In this document: positions 44,186 through 54,231 of the stretch, one piece after another | Position numbering within the stretch: the first letter of the stretch is position 1 | Layout of the letters: every line of letters starts with the position of its first letter | Source: Rhodoferax sp. | Lineage (GTDB): Bacteria; Pseudomonadota; Gammaproteobacteria; Burkholderiales; Burkholderiaceae_C | Length of the DNA stretch: 64,000 bases | Reading direction: 5' to 3' | NCBI RefSeq assembly: GCF_028714215.1 | Contig: NZ_JAQTMS010000023.1 | Span: 1 to 64,000 of the forward strand | The notes under the pieces: generated by a model | The model's input: the letters and a program-made list of their open reading frames with translations, nothing else | What the model was told of the DNA's origin: nothing | The model's database searches: none | Position numbers and translations under genes: made by a program

Positions 44186-45454
44186 TCAGAGCGCAGGAAG
44201 GTCCAGTTCAAAAGCCTTGTGCAACGCACGCACTGCCAATTCCATGTATTTTTCGTCAATCACCACCGAAGTCTTAATCTCGGAGGTGGAAATCATCTGG
44301 ATGTTGATGCCTTCCTCGCTCAACACGCGAAACATTTTGCTGGCCACGCCGACATGGCTGCGCATGCCGATGCCGACGATCGACACTTTGCAAATCTTGG
44401 TGTCGCCCACCACCTCTTGCACGCCCAGACCGGGCAGCACTTTTTCTTTCAGCAAATCGACGGTCTTGGCGTAATCGCCGCGGTTCACGGTAAAACTGAA
44501 GTCAGTCTTGCCGTCCTTGCTGATGTTCTGGATGATGACGTCGACTTCGATGTTGGCATCGGCCACGGCACCCAGAATCTGGTACGCGATACCGGGTTTG
44601 TCAGGCACGCCCAACACCGAGATTTTGGCTTCTTCGCGGCTAAACGCAATGCCGGAAACAATGGCTTGCTCCATGTGTTCATCTTCCTCAAAAGTAATCA
44701 GGGTGCCGGAGGCGGCTTCCTCGTTGATGTCAATGTCCCAGGGTGTAAAGCTGCTCAAAACGCGCAGCTTGACCTTGTACTTGCCGGCAAATTCGACCGA
44801 GCGAATTTGCAGCACCTTGGAGCCCATGGAGGCCATCTCCAACATTTCCTCAAAGCTCACGGTGCGCAGGCGACGGGCCTCCGGCACGACCCGCGGATCG
44901 GTCGTGTAGACGCCATCGACATCGGTGTAGATCAGGCATTCATCGGCCTTCATCGCGGCCGCCACGGCAACCGCGGAAGTGTCCGAGCCGCCACGACCCA
45001 AGGTAGTGATATTGCCCTGTTCATCGAGCCCCTGAAAGCCGGTCACGATGACCACCCGGCCAGCCTCCAGATCGGCACGCACGCGGGCGTCGTCAATCGA
45101 TTCGATGCGGGCCTTGGTATAAGCGCTGTCGGTGCGAATCGGAACCTGCCAGCCGGCGTAGCTGACCGAGGCCAGGCCTTCGGCCTGCAAGGCAATCGCC
45201 AGCAGGGCGCTCGATGCCTGCTCGCCGGTGGCGGCCAGCATGTCGAGTTCGCGTCCATAGGCCGCGTCGGTCTTGGCCGGAGCGAGTTCCTTGGCCAGTG
45301 CCAGCAAACGGTTGGTTTCGCCGCTCATGGCGGAGGGCACCACCACCATCTGGTGGCCGGCGCGCGCCCATTTGGCGACGCGTTTGGCAACATTGCGGAT
45401 GCGTTCGGTTGAACCCATCGACGTGCCGCCGTATTTGTGAACAATCAATGCCAT
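44186..45454 (-). CDS. lysC: aspartate kinase
   Basis: 422 residues. The kinase domain has ALIVHKYGGTSMGSTERIRN at the N-terminus, TLGRGGSDTSAVAVA and YTDVDGVYTTDP. Two C-terminal ACT domains (~270-420) should bind lysine and threonine for feedback control. First step of Lys/Thr/Met/DAP synthesis. ATG at 45454 fits homologues; the open frame to 45577 overlaps tilS. Confidence 0.96.
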   Translation of the reverse strand: MALIVHKYGGTSMGSTERIRNVAKRVAKWARAGHQMVVVPSAMSGETNRLLALAKELAPAKTDAAYGRELDMLAATGEQASSALLAIALQAEGLASVSYAGWQVPIRTDSAYTKARIESIDDARVRADLEAGRVVIVTGFQGLDEQGNITTLGRGGSDTSAVAVAAAMKADECLIYTDVDGVYTTDPRVVPEARRLRTVSFEEMLEMASMGSKVLQIRSVEFAGKYKVKLRVLSSFTPWDIDINEEAASGTLITFEEDEHMEQAIVSGIAFSREEAKISVLGVPDKPGIAYQILGAVADANIEVDVIIQNISKDGKTDFSFTVNRGDYAKTVDLLKEKVLPGLGVQEVVGDTKICKVSIVGIGMRSHVGVASKMFRVLSEEGINIQMISTSEIKTSVVIDEKYMELAVRALHKAFELDLPAL

Positions 45455-45479
45455 GGGGGAAATATATTTATTGCAAAAC

Positions 45480-46430
45480 CTAGGGATTGTACCAATGCAG
45501 CAGGGCACCCCTGCGCTCGGCAAAACCCGTCCCGACCTTGATGCGAATCCCGTGCCCGCGTGTCTTGCAGACGGCAATCTGGTCCAGCAGTTCCGCCAGT
45601 TGCGCGGCGCTGGGCACCGCGTTGTAACTGGTGGCTAGCCAATGGCGCAACACGTTGGCCTGTCGCGCTCGACTCAAGCGCTGGATTTGGGCAATGACCG
45701 GGGGTGAGCCAATCAACGTCAGGTCTTGCAGCGCAACTTCCAGCAGCACCGCCTGCGCCTGCGCGGCATGCGCGGCACTGCGCGCAAAGGTATCCCGAAA
45801 TTGCGGGAACGTTGCCTCCAGTGCCGGCATCAGGCGTGCCCGGATCCGGTTGCGGGTAAATTGTTGGTTGGCGTTGCTGGGGTCTTCGATGTAGCCCGCG
45901 CCGCGACTGCGGAGCCAGACCCGGATGTCGGTTGAGCGTACCTGCAGCAACGGGCGGTGATAGTGGATGCCGGCACGCACCCAGCTCGCCGGCATGGCAC
46001 TCAGGCCGGGCAAACCGGCGCCGCGGCTCAGGGCCAGCAACAGCGTTTCAACCTGGTCGTCGGCATGCTGGGCAATGGCGATGCTGCGGATGGTCCCATG
46101 TGACGATTGGCCATGCGCCATGGCCTCCAAGGCCTGGTAGCGGGCACGACGTGCCGCATCCTCCGGGCTTTGTCCAGGCGCATGGCGGCCATCAACCCTT
46201 TTTACCGTCAGGGGCACGCCAAGTTTCGCGCAAACAGCTTGGCAATGCTGCTCGAAGTCGTCCGCCGCCGCCTGCAAACCATGGTGCACGTGAAGGGCCA
46301 GCACCTGCCCCGGCCATTTCTCGGCACAAGCCAGCAGCAAGGCAGTGGAGTCAGGCCCGCCGCTGAACGCCACCGCCAGCGGCAACTCGGGCGAAAAGGC
46401 AGCAATCGCGTCAGCCAGTGTCGTCGTCAC
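45480..46430 (-). CDS. tilS: tRNA(Ile)-lysidine synthase
   Basis: 316 residues. The PP-loop motif SGGPDS is at 23-28, followed by HVHHGLQAAADDFEQHC and AIAQHADDQVETLLL. It converts C34 of tRNA-Ile(CAU) to lysidine. It is shorter than E. coli TilS (~430) because most of the C-terminal domain is missing, which is common in related bacteria. It lies between accA and lysC, all leftward. Confidence 0.95.
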   Translation of the reverse strand: MTTTLADAIAAFSPELPLAVAFSGGPDSTALLLACAEKWPGQVLALHVHHGLQAAADDFEQHCQAVCAKLGVPLTVKRVDGRHAPGQSPEDAARRARYQALEAMAHGQSSHGTIRSIAIAQHADDQVETLLLALSRGAGLPGLSAMPASWVRAGIHYHRPLLQVRSTDIRVWLRSRGAGYIEDPSNANQQFTRNRIRARLMPALEATFPQFRDTFARSAAHAAQAQAVLLEVALQDLTLIGSPPVIAQIQRLSRARQANVLRHWLATSYNAVPSAAQLAELLDQIAVCKTRGHGIRIKVGTGFAERRGALLHWYNP

Positions 46431-46463
46431 GTACCACCTGCCGGCACCTTGATGCGCCCCACC

Positions 46464-47441
46464 CTACTTGGCCGTCGCCTTGGTATCGGTGAACCGGCCG
46501 TAACTTTGCAGGCGGTCATAGCGGCGGTCGAGCAACTCCTTGACCGGCAGATCAGCGATCTGACGCAAGGCATCGTTGAGGGCGCGTTTCAGGAAGGCCG
46601 CCATCTGTTTGTGATCGCGGTGCGCGCCGCCGACCGGTTCGTTGACGATCTTGTCGATCAAACCCAGCGCCTTCAGGCGGTGTGCCGTGATGCCCAGTGC
46701 GTCGGCTGCTTCCTGCGCCTTCTCGGACGTCTTCCACAAAATGGAGGCGCAGCCTTCCGGACTGATGACCGAATAGATCGAATACTGCAGCATCAGCACC
46801 TGATCGCCAATCGAAATCGCCAGGGCGCCGCCCGAGCCACCCTCACCGATGATGGTGGTGATGATGGGAACTTCGAGCTGCGCCATCTCGAAAATATTGC
46901 GCCCTATGGCTTCGGACTGGCCGCGCTCCTCGGCGTCGATACCGGGGTAAGCCCCCGGTGTGTCGACAAATGTGAACACCGGCAGCTTGAACTTCTCTGC
47001 CGTTTTCATGAGCCGCAAGGCCTTGCGATAACCTTCCGGCTTGCTCATGCCGAAGTTACGCAGGCCGCGCTCCCGGGTGTCGCGCCCTTTTTGCTGGCCC
47101 AGCACCATGCAGGGGGTGCCATTGAAACGCGCCAGGCCGCCCACAATGCTGAGGTCATCGGCAAAATGGCGATCGCCATGCAGTTCCACAAAGTGGGTAA
47201 AGATCTCTGAAACGTAATCCAGCGTGTAGGGACGCTCGGCGTGCCGTGCAATCTTTGTGATTTGCCACGGCGTCAGGTCACTGTAAATGTCTTTGGTGAG
47301 CTGCTGGCTCTTCTTCGCCAGTTGGTCGATTTCGGAAGAAATGTCAACGGCCGACTCGGTCTGCACATAGCGCAGCTCTTCAATCTTGTTTTCCAGTTCG
47401 GCAATCGGGTGCTCGAAGTCGAGGAAGGTTTTCTTGGCCAC
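46464..47441 (-). CDS. accA: acetyl-CoA carboxylase carboxyltransferase subunit alpha
   Basis: 325 residues beginning [20 protein letters not shown]. It has [39 protein letters not shown] and [11 protein letters not shown] of the carboxyltransferase alpha subunit. Pairs with AccD to make malonyl-CoA. The direction and spacing (33 bp) suggest cotranscription with tilS. Confidence 0.97.
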   Translation of the reverse strand: MAKKTFLDFEHPIAELENKIEELRYVQTESAVDISSEIDQLAKKSQQLTKDIYSDLTPWQITKIARHAERPYTLDYVSEIFTHFVELHGDRHFADDLSIVGGLARFNGTPCMVLGQQKGRDTRERGLRNFGMSKPEGYRKALRLMKTAEKFKLPVFTFVDTPGAYPGIDAEERGQSEAIGRNIFEMAQLEVPIITTIIGEGGSGGALAISIGDQVLMLQYSIYSVISPEGCASILWKTSEKAQEAADALGITAHRLKALGLIDKIVNEPVGGAHRDHKQMAAFLKRALNDALRQIADLPVKELLDRRYDRLQSYGRFTDTKATAK

Positions 47442-47460
47442 AAAAACTCCTATACGGTTG

Positions 47461-47583
47461 AGGACAGGGCGAGTTCGCTTCGCGTAACCGCAGTCTGCCC
47501 CACAAGGTTAACTAGCAACATCCCGGTATCAGTTGGGGACAGAGCTCGCTCGCTTCGCGTGGCTGTGATCTGTCCCACAAGGT
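47461..47583. repeat. two-copy ~48-bp dyad repeat between accA and the glycosylase gene
   Basis: Copies at 47461-47508 and 47536-47583 share GGACAG..TTCGCTTCGCGT/GCTCGCTTCGCGT and TCTG(T/C)CCCACAAGGT. Each copy contains GGACAG and CTGTCC or a near match as inverted ends. They occupy nearly the whole spacer and may recur elsewhere in the genome. Confidence 0.75.
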
Positions 47584-47584
47584 C

Positions 47585-48235
47585 TTAATACTCCACCGGC
47601 AGCGGATCCAGCGAGCGCCAAATATACCAAGTTGCAACACTGCAAAAAGGTGCCCAGGCGGCGGCAACTTCACGGGCGTCGCTGCGACTCACCACGTCCC
47701 CCGAAAAATAACTCTTGCTGATGCCCTTGATCAGGCCCACGTCATCGAGCGGCAACACGTTGGGGCGCATCAGGTGGAAAATCAAAAACATCTCGGCCGT
47801 CCAGCGACCAATGCCCCGGATGCCTGTCAACTCGGTAATGATAGCCTCATCATCCATCGTCTCCCAGGCCGTCACGCGCGAGCCGCGATGGTCAAAGTGC
47901 AGTGCCAGATCCACCAGGTATTCAACCTTGCGCGCACTCAAGCCGGCGGCGCGCATATCGTCCACCTTGAGCTTGAGCACATTGTCGGCGGCGAACTTTT
48001 TCGGCAACTGTACAAAGCGGTCCCACACGGTCTGGGCCGCCTTGACCGAAATCTGCTGGCCCACAATACTGCGCGCCAGCGTGACAAAGGCATCGCCGCG
48101 GGTTTGCAGGCAGATATCCCCAAACTGGGGAATCAGCCGCTTCATCACCCGGTCCTTCTTCATCAGGTGCTTGCGGGCCTCATCCCAATAGGGCGGCCGT
48201 GCCGGCACCGTGGACGTTGTTTTTGCAGTTGTCAT
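47585..48235 (-). CDS. DNA-3-methyladenine glycosylase (AlkA-like)
   Basis: 216 residues of the HhH-GPD superfamily. The helix-hairpin-helix LTGIRGIGRWTAEMFLIFHL leads to the catalytic Asp segment PLDDVGLIKG. It lacks the Fe-S cysteines of Nth/MutY. It removes alkylated purines. The ATG at 48235 is preferred; a TTG at 48292 would overlap cysS. The C-terminus SVATWYIWRSLDPLPVEY is typical of the Comamonadaceae form. Confidence 0.9.
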   Translation of the reverse strand: MTTAKTTSTVPARPPYWDEARKHLMKKDRVMKRLIPQFGDICLQTRGDAFVTLARSIVGQQISVKAAQTVWDRFVQLPKKFAADNVLKLKVDDMRAAGLSARKVEYLVDLALHFDHRGSRVTAWETMDDEAIITELTGIRGIGRWTAEMFLIFHLMRPNVLPLDDVGLIKGISKSYFSGDVVSRSDAREVAAAWAPFCSVATWYIWRSLDPLPVEY

Positions 48236-48281
48236 CGGTCTGAATGGCGCAGGCAATAGCTCAAGGGACCGGTAATAAAAG

Positions 48282-49673
48282 TCATTGTCCAACCTCCCAT
48301 TTGGTGCCGCCGGGTGAATCCTTCAGGACAATGCCCTGGGCCAGGAGCTGCTGGCGAATCCGGTCGGCTTCGGCAAAATTCTTCGCGGCCTTGGCACTCG
48401 CGCGCTGCGCAATCATGGCCACGATGGTCGCCTCATCCATGTTGGTGCCAGCCTGCAAAAACAGCTTGGGATCGCCTTGCAGCAGACCCAGGCAAGCACC
48501 CAGGGCCTTGAGCAGGCCGGCCAATTCGGCAGACCGGGTTTTGTTGACTTCGCTGGCCAACTCAAATAGCACCGCCACCGCCTCGGGTGTGCCAAAGTCT
48601 TCATCCATGGCTGCCTTGAAACGCGCGGCAAATGGCTGTGCCCAGTCGATGCTCACGGGTACCGGCGCCACCAGGTCCAGTGCCGTGTAAATGCGTTTGA
48701 GCGAGTTGCGCGCATCGTCCAGATGCACGTCGCTGTAATTCAGGGCACTTCGATAATGCGTGCGAACCAGGAAAAACCGAACCGTCTCGGGGTCGTACTT
48801 GGCCAGCACCTCGCGGATAGTGAAGAAGTTGCCCAGACTCTTGGACATCTTTTCGTTGTCCAGTTGAACCATGCCGTTGTGCATCCAAAGCTTGGCCAAG
48901 GGTTTCCCGGTAGCGCCTTCGCTTTGCGCAATTTCATTTTCGTGGTGAGGAAATTGCAGGTCGACGCCACCCCCATGGATATCGAAACTCTCGCCTAAAG
49001 TCTGGCAACTCATGGCCGAACATTCAATGTGCCAACCCGGACGGCCCAAGCCATAGTCGTGGCCCAAGGCGGCACTGTTCCATTTGGCATCCTCCGGCTC
49101 GCTTTCCTTGGCGGATTTCCAAAGCACAAAGTCCAGTGGATCGTCCTTGCCGTCCAGCACAGCCACCCGCTCCCCGGCACGCAAATCATCCAGTGATTTG
49201 CCTGACAACTTGCCGTAGCCGGGAAACTTGCGCACCGCAAAATTCACATCGCCAGAGGTCGACTTGTAAGCCAGCCCTTTGGCTTCGAGTTGCCCGATCA
49301 AGTCCAGCATCTGCGGCACATAGTCGGTGGCACGCGGCTCCAGGGTGGGCGACTCGATGCCCAATTTGCCAACATCGCGGTGCATCACCTCGATCATTTC
49401 GTCGGTCAGGGCGCGAATGGCGATGCCGCGCTCCAGCGCTCGCTTGATGATCTTGTCATCAATATCGGTGATGTTGCGCACATAGGTTACCCGCAGACCA
49501 CTCGCCTTGAGCCAGCGCTGCACCACATCAAAAGTCATCGCCATGCGGGCGTGTCCAATATGGCACAAGTCGTAAATCGTCATGCCGCAGACGTACATCC
49601 GGACGTGGCCAGGCTCCAGGGGCGACAAAGGCTCAAGCACACGCGTTAACGTGTTGTAAATGCGTAAACTCAT
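48282..49673 (-). CDS. cysS: cysteinyl-tRNA synthetase
   Basis: 463 residues. CHIGHAR (HIGH at 38-41) and EKMSKSLG (~272) are the class I signatures, with the zinc ligands in YVCGMTIYD, ..IECSAM and [12 protein letters not shown]. The start [10 protein letters not shown] at 49673 matches homologues. It precedes the glycosylase gene on the same strand. Confidence 0.97.
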   Translation of the reverse strand: MSLRIYNTLTRVLEPLSPLEPGHVRMYVCGMTIYDLCHIGHARMAMTFDVVQRWLKASGLRVTYVRNITDIDDKIIKRALERGIAIRALTDEMIEVMHRDVGKLGIESPTLEPRATDYVPQMLDLIGQLEAKGLAYKSTSGDVNFAVRKFPGYGKLSGKSLDDLRAGERVAVLDGKDDPLDFVLWKSAKESEPEDAKWNSAALGHDYGLGRPGWHIECSAMSCQTLGESFDIHGGGVDLQFPHHENEIAQSEGATGKPLAKLWMHNGMVQLDNEKMSKSLGNFFTIREVLAKYDPETVRFFLVRTHYRSALNYSDVHLDDARNSLKRIYTALDLVAPVPVSIDWAQPFAARFKAAMDEDFGTPEAVAVLFELASEVNKTRSAELAGLLKALGACLGLLQGDPKLFLQAGTNMDEATIVAMIAQRASAKAAKNFAEADRIRQQLLAQGIVLKDSPGGTKWEVGQ

Positions 49674-49855
49674 GGGTGTTTCAAACGACAAACTCTGCGA
49701 ATTCAACCCTGGGCTGCCTCGACAAAGACTGTAAATGTGTGGTTAATTAGGGGGGCACCGAAATACACCCCGTGGGCTACAATTGCGGCCAGTATAAAGC
49801 CCTGCCGGCCAAGCTGCTGCGGTGGACCTTCACCCTGTAGGAATCATAAGACTCC

Positions 49856-50920
49856 ATGAAGCACAAGCACTCTACAATTTTCCTTACCCTTCGTCTGCTG
49901 GCGCTGGTGGCTGCCTGCGTTCTGGTGCCAGCCTACGCGGACGAATATGGCGATGTCAGTCAGTTGCTGCGAGCCGGCAAGCTGGGGGAAGCCCTGATCA
50001 AGGCCGATGCTTACCTGGGCGGCAAGCCGAACGACCCGCAAATGCGGTTTCTGAAAGGCGTCATTCAACGCAGTTCGGGCAAACAGTCGGAAGCCATTGC
50101 CACTTTCACCAAGCTCACCGAAGACTACCCAGAGCTACCGGAACCTTACAACAACCTGGCAGTGCTCTACGCCAGCCAGGGCCAATTCGACAAGGCACGG
50201 GCAGCGCTGGAAATGGCTATCCGCACCAACCCCAGCTACGCCACCGCGCATGAAAACCTTGGCGACGTTTACGCTAGGCTGGCCAGTCAGGCTTATAACA
50301 AGGCGCTGCAACTCGATGGCGCCAATGCCGCAGTGCCACCCAAGCTGGCCCTTATTCGTGAATTATTCGGCCCCGCCAACAAAGGACAGCGTCCTGGCGT
50401 GACGGTGGCCGCGGCGGCAGCACCGAGTTCTGCGCCAGCGATTAGCAAACCGGTAGTGCCTGGACCTGCGCCCGCGCCCGCCCCCGCCGCTGTGCCAGCG
50501 TCAGCGCCGGTACCGGTGGTTGCGGCCAGCAAGCCCGCTGCGGTAGCCAGCAAGGCAACTGTCAACGAGGGTACGAGCGAGGAAATCAAGGGCGTGGAAG
50601 AGGCGGTGCTGGCCTGGGCCAAGGCTTGGTCTGCCAAAGACATGTCCGCCTACTTGGGCGCCTATGGCAAGGAATTTACCCCTCCAGCCAAACAATCACG
50701 CAGTGCCTGGGAGGAGGATCGTCGCAAGCGCATCGTCGGCAAATCCAGCATCAACGTGAAACTCGACAAACTGAGCGTGACCGTCAGCGGTACCAAGGCG
50801 GTGGCCAAATTCCGGCAACACTACCGCGCCGGCGCCCTTTCGGTGTCTAGCCGCAAAACGCTCAATCTCCTCAAGACTGGCGATCGCTGGCTGATCATCA
50901 AGGAATCTTCGGGCAATTGA
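49856..50920 (+). CDS. exported TPR protein with C-terminal NTF2-like domain
   Basis: 354 residues. A signal peptide ends near LVPAYADEY. Three TPR units (~30-150, e.g. PEPYNNLAVLYASQGQFDKA) precede a ~70-residue Ala/Pro-rich linker, then a C-terminal NTF2/SnoaL-like domain (~240-354, VLAWAKAWSAKDMSAYLGAY). Probably periplasmic. The following L,D-transpeptidase has a similar C-terminal domain, suggesting a shared cell-wall task. Function is inferred from context. Confidence 0.82.
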   Translation: MKHKHSTIFLTLRLLALVAACVLVPAYADEYGDVSQLLRAGKLGEALIKADAYLGGKPNDPQMRFLKGVIQRSSGKQSEAIATFTKLTEDYPELPEPYNNLAVLYASQGQFDKARAALEMAIRTNPSYATAHENLGDVYARLASQAYNKALQLDGANAAVPPKLALIRELFGPANKGQRPGVTVAAAAAPSSAPAISKPVVPGPAPAPAPAAVPASAPVPVVAASKPAAVASKATVNEGTSEEIKGVEEAVLAWAKAWSAKDMSAYLGAYGKEFTPPAKQSRSAWEEDRRKRIVGKSSINVKLDKLSVTVSGTKAVAKFRQHYRAGALSVSSRKTLNLLKTGDRWLIIKESSGN

Positions 50921-50986
50921 TGGTCGTTTGCGAGCTGCAGCGGGCATCGCTGACAGTACTGGTTTCATTCGTCGTCTGATGACTTT

Positions 50987-52258
50987 ATGAGACGGTATCT
51001 TCTTATTCTTTTCATGGCACCTGTTGTCGCGCTGTCGACACCGGCGCACGCGGGCACGCACAAAAAAAACGAGTCCAGAACGGCCACCCCTTCGCACAGT
51101 GGCGCCAAGAGCAAGGCCAGGAAAGCAGCCAAGGAAACCCAGGTTGACCCGGGCTTGGCCGAAGCCCGACTGATCGAGGTCTACCGACTGGTGGCCAAGT
51201 CGCAGGTCCGTGAAGCCCTGGAACAAGCGGAGCGCCTGATTCGGGACTACCCCAACTTTCAGTTGGCCCAGCTGGTTTATGGTGATCTGCTGTCCGCTCG
51301 CATCCGTCCGGTCCGAACCCTGGGCGATGTACCGGAGCCGATTGCGAAAACCGCAGCCACCGTGCTGGAAGAATTGCGCGACGAATCGCAGATGCGATTG
51401 AAAGCGCTGCGTGAGCGCCCGCCGCCAGACTCCATTCCCTCTCAATTTCTGGCTTTATCCGCGCGCAACAAGCACGCCATCGCCATCGACGCCTCCCGTT
51501 CGCGTTTGTACCTGTTTGAAAATCAGGCCAGCGGTTTGGCGCTGATCGCCGACTACTACATCTCGATCGGAAAATCCGGTCTGGAAAAAAATGCCGAAGG
51601 CGATTTGCGCACGCCACTGGGGGTGTACTTCATCACCGGCAACCTGAACCCCAATTCGCTGAAGGATTTTTACGGCTCCGGCGCCCTGCCCATCAACTAC
51701 CCCAACGAGCTTGACAGCAAGCGGGGTAAAACAGGCAGCGGCATCTGGCTGCACGGCACACCGCACAACCAGTTTTCACGTCCGCCGCAAGCAACCGATG
51801 GTTGCGTTGTGCTGGCCAACCCGGACCTGGCCCAGATCATCCGAACCGTCCAGATCCGCACTACGCCAGTCGTCATCGCCCAGAATCTGCACTGGGTAAA
51901 GCCAAACCTGGTGCGCGCCAACAGCAAGCCCTTCGAGGCCGCATTGACGGCATGGCAAAACGCCAAGTCCAGGGGCGATATGGACCAGTTGCTGAGCTTC
52001 TATAGTCCGGATTTCACCAGCAATGGAAAGACCTTGACCGAGTGGACACCGGCCTTGCGCAGCCAGGTCGAGAAGGTGCGCGGGCGCGCCATCCAACTCA
52101 AGGACTTGTCCCTGCTGCGCTGGACCGATGCCGCTGATACCATGGTCGTCACGTTTGGCGAGGTTGCCGACGGTAGCCGCAGCGGCCCCACCAAACGTCA
52201 GTATTGGGAGCGACATGGCAACCAGTGGAAAATTTTCTTTGAAGGAGTGATCGGATGA
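50987..52258 (+). CDS. L,D-transpeptidase (YkuD) with C-terminal NTF2-like domain
   Basis: 423 residues. The signal peptide is RRYLLILFMAPVVALSTPAH AG. A YkuD domain (~160-300) has GIWLHGTPHNQF and the catalytic cysteine in TDGCVVL, where the usual S-x-G-C is A-T-D-G-C. An NTF2-like domain (~315-423, MDQLLSFYSPDFTSNGKTLT) follows. It would form 3-3 cross-links or attach proteins to peptidoglycan. The stop overlaps the ppiA start (GGATGA). Confidence 0.9.
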   Translation: MRRYLLILFMAPVVALSTPAHAGTHKKNESRTATPSHSGAKSKARKAAKETQVDPGLAEARLIEVYRLVAKSQVREALEQAERLIRDYPNFQLAQLVYGDLLSARIRPVRTLGDVPEPIAKTAATVLEELRDESQMRLKALRERPPPDSIPSQFLALSARNKHAIAIDASRSRLYLFENQASGLALIADYYISIGKSGLEKNAEGDLRTPLGVYFITGNLNPNSLKDFYGSGALPINYPNELDSKRGKTGSGIWLHGTPHNQFSRPPQATDGCVVLANPDLAQIIRTVQIRTTPVVIAQNLHWVKPNLVRANSKPFEAALTAWQNAKSRGDMDQLLSFYSPDFTSNGKTLTEWTPALRSQVEKVRGRAIQLKDLSLLRWTDAADTMVVTFGEVADGSRSGPTKRQYWERHGNQWKIFFEGVIG

Positions 52259-52848
52259 AGTTCGTAAATTTACCAGCCACAATCGGTAGCTGGATTGCAG
52301 CTATCGCCATGCTTTCATTGGCGACCATGGCTTGCGCGCAAGAGGCGCCGCGCGTCAAGTTCGCCACCAGCGCGGGCGATTTTGTGATTGAGGTCTACCC
52401 AGACAAGGCGCCCAAGACGGTTGAGAATTTTTTGCAGTACGTCAAAGACAAGCACTATGACGGCACCATCTTCCACCGCGTGATCGATAATTTCATGGTG
52501 CAAGGTGGCGGTTTTGATGCCAAATTCAAGCAAAAACCGACCCGCGCCCCGATCCCGTTGGAAGCCAGCAACGGCCTCAAAAACGACACCGGCACGATCG
52601 CAATGGCCCGCACCAGCAACCCGAACTCCGCAACCTCCCAATTTTTCATCAACGTCAAGGACAATGCGATGCTCAATGCACCGGCGCCCGACGGCTATGG
52701 CTACGCCGTTTTCGGCAAGGTCGTGAGCGGTGCCGAGGTGATTCAAAAGATCAAGACCAGTGCCACTGGCGCGGCTGGTCCGTTCGCCAGCGATGTACCC
52801 AAAACAACCATTCTCATCAACTCCGCAACCCTTGAAAAGAAATCATGA
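52255..52848 (+). CDS. ppiA: periplasmic cyclophilin-type peptidyl-prolyl isomerase
   Basis: 197 residues. A signal peptide (to ~MACAQ) is followed by a cyclophilin domain with [29 protein letters not shown] and [13 protein letters not shown]. It speeds proline isomerisation in the periplasm. It overlaps the transpeptidase upstream and ppiB downstream, each by 4 bp. Confidence 0.93.
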   Translation: MKFVNLPATIGSWIAAIAMLSLATMACAQEAPRVKFATSAGDFVIEVYPDKAPKTVENFLQYVKDKHYDGTIFHRVIDNFMVQGGGFDAKFKQKPTRAPIPLEASNGLKNDTGTIAMARTSNPNSATSQFFINVKDNAMLNAPAPDGYGYAVFGKVVSGAEVIQKIKTSATGAAGPFASDVPKTTILINSATLEKKS

Positions 52849-53351
52849 GCAAGCCCCAAGTCGAACTCCACATTGCCAACTATGGCGTCATCACTCTTGA
52901 ACTGGATCAGGAAAAGGCGCCCAAAACCGTCGCCAATTTCCTGAACTACGTCGGCAAGGGACACTACAACAACACCATTTTTCACCGCATCATTCCGGGC
53001 TTCATGGTGCAAGGCGGGGGCATGGAACCCGGCATGAAGGAAAAGCGGGCTGACAAACCGATCGACAACGAGGCCAATAATGGCCTGAAGAACTTGAACT
53101 ACACCGTGGCCATGGCCCGCACCGGAGACCCGCACTCGGCCACCGCGCAGTTTTTCATCAACGTGGCAGACAACTCTTTCCTCAACCACACGGCGATTTC
53201 TGCCCAAGGCTGGGGTTACGCGGTTTTTGGCAAAGTCATATCCGGTACCGACGTGGTCGACAAGATCAAGTCTGTCAAGACCGCTCGCAAGGGCTATCAC
53301 GATGACGTGCCGGTTGAAGATGTGATTATCGAAAAGGCCCAGGCACTTTGA
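52845..53351 (+). CDS. ppiB: cytoplasmic cyclophilin peptidyl-prolyl isomerase
   Basis: 168 residues without a signal peptide. [39 protein letters not shown] and [10 protein letters not shown] are the cyclophilin signatures. Starts inside ppiA (ATGA overlap) and ends one base before lpxH. A ppiA-ppiB tandem is common in this group. Confidence 0.95.
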   Translation: MSKPQVELHIANYGVITLELDQEKAPKTVANFLNYVGKGHYNNTIFHRIIPGFMVQGGGMEPGMKEKRADKPIDNEANNGLKNLNYTVAMARTGDPHSATAQFFINVADNSFLNHTAISAQGWGYAVFGKVISGTDVVDKIKSVKTARKGYHDDVPVEDVIIEKAQAL

Positions 53352-53352
53352 T

Positions 53353-54231
53353 ATGAATGGCACGGTGCCCCCGGTCACAGCGCACAGCATCGCGTGGTCT
53401 GGGGGCCTATTGCAAGCGCCAGTGCAGTGGCGCTATGTTGATTTCATCTCCGATCTTCACCTGCAAGACGGCGACAGCGCCACCTTCCGTGTCTGGCAGG
53501 ATTACATGCGCAATACTCGGGCCGATGCCGTATTCATCCTGGGTGATCTGTTTGAACTCTGGGTCGGGGACGACATGCTCGGTGGCGGCGGACCCAACGG
53601 CATCACCGTGGCGCCCGAACCAGCGGCCGGCCTGGCCGCCCGTTGTGCCCAGGTTCTTGAAACCGCTGCTCGCCGTCTGACCATTTTTTTCATGCACGGG
53701 AACCGCGACTTTCTGCTGGGGCCGGCGTATGCCAAGGCCAGTGGCATGACCCTGATTGACGATCCATGCGTGCTGGAGTTTGCCGGACAGCGCTGGTTGC
53801 TCTCGCATGGCGACGCCTTGTGTCTGGCAGACACCGACTACATGCAGTTTCGGACCCATGTGCGCAGCGCACGATGGCGGCAGGAATTTCTCGCCAGACC
53901 ACTGTCTGAACGTCTGGAAATGGGACGCGCGCTGCGGCAACAAAGTGAAGCCCGCAAAAGTAAGGGTTTGGCAAGCGGCATGGCGCTCGTCGACCTCGAT
54001 ACTGAACTTGTGTGCGACTGGTTGCGCACAGCCCGGGCCGGCACCTTGATTCATGGCCACACGCACAAGCCAGCTGAGCACGACCTGGAAAATGGTCTGC
54101 GCCGAATCGTGCTAAGCGACTGGGATGCCAGCGCTACACCGGCGCGCGCCTCAGTCTTGCGCCTGAGCGCGGTCTCCCAAAATCAGGTGGCTGGCGCTAG
54201 CGTCGAACGTATCGCTGCGGCTCTGGCCTAA
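53353..54231 (+). CDS. lpxH: UDP-2,3-diacylglucosamine diphosphatase
   Basis: 292 residues, longer than E. coli LpxH (240) by N- and C-terminal extensions. The metallophosphatase motifs are in order: DLHL (~34), GDLFELW, GNRDF, SHGD and GHTHKP. It cleaves UDP-2,3-diacylglucosamine to lipid X in lipid A synthesis. The first ~28 residues are poorly conserved. It overlaps the convergent HD-GYP gene by four bases. Confidence 0.94.
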   Translation: MNGTVPPVTAHSIAWSGGLLQAPVQWRYVDFISDLHLQDGDSATFRVWQDYMRNTRADAVFILGDLFELWVGDDMLGGGGPNGITVAPEPAAGLAARCAQVLETAARRLTIFFMHGNRDFLLGPAYAKASGMTLIDDPCVLEFAGQRWLLSHGDALCLADTDYMQFRTHVRSARWRQEFLARPLSERLEMGRALRQQSEARKSKGLASGMALVDLDTELVCDWLRTARAGTLIHGHTHKPAEHDLENGLRRIVLSDWDASATPARASVLRLSAVSQNQVAGASVERIAAALA

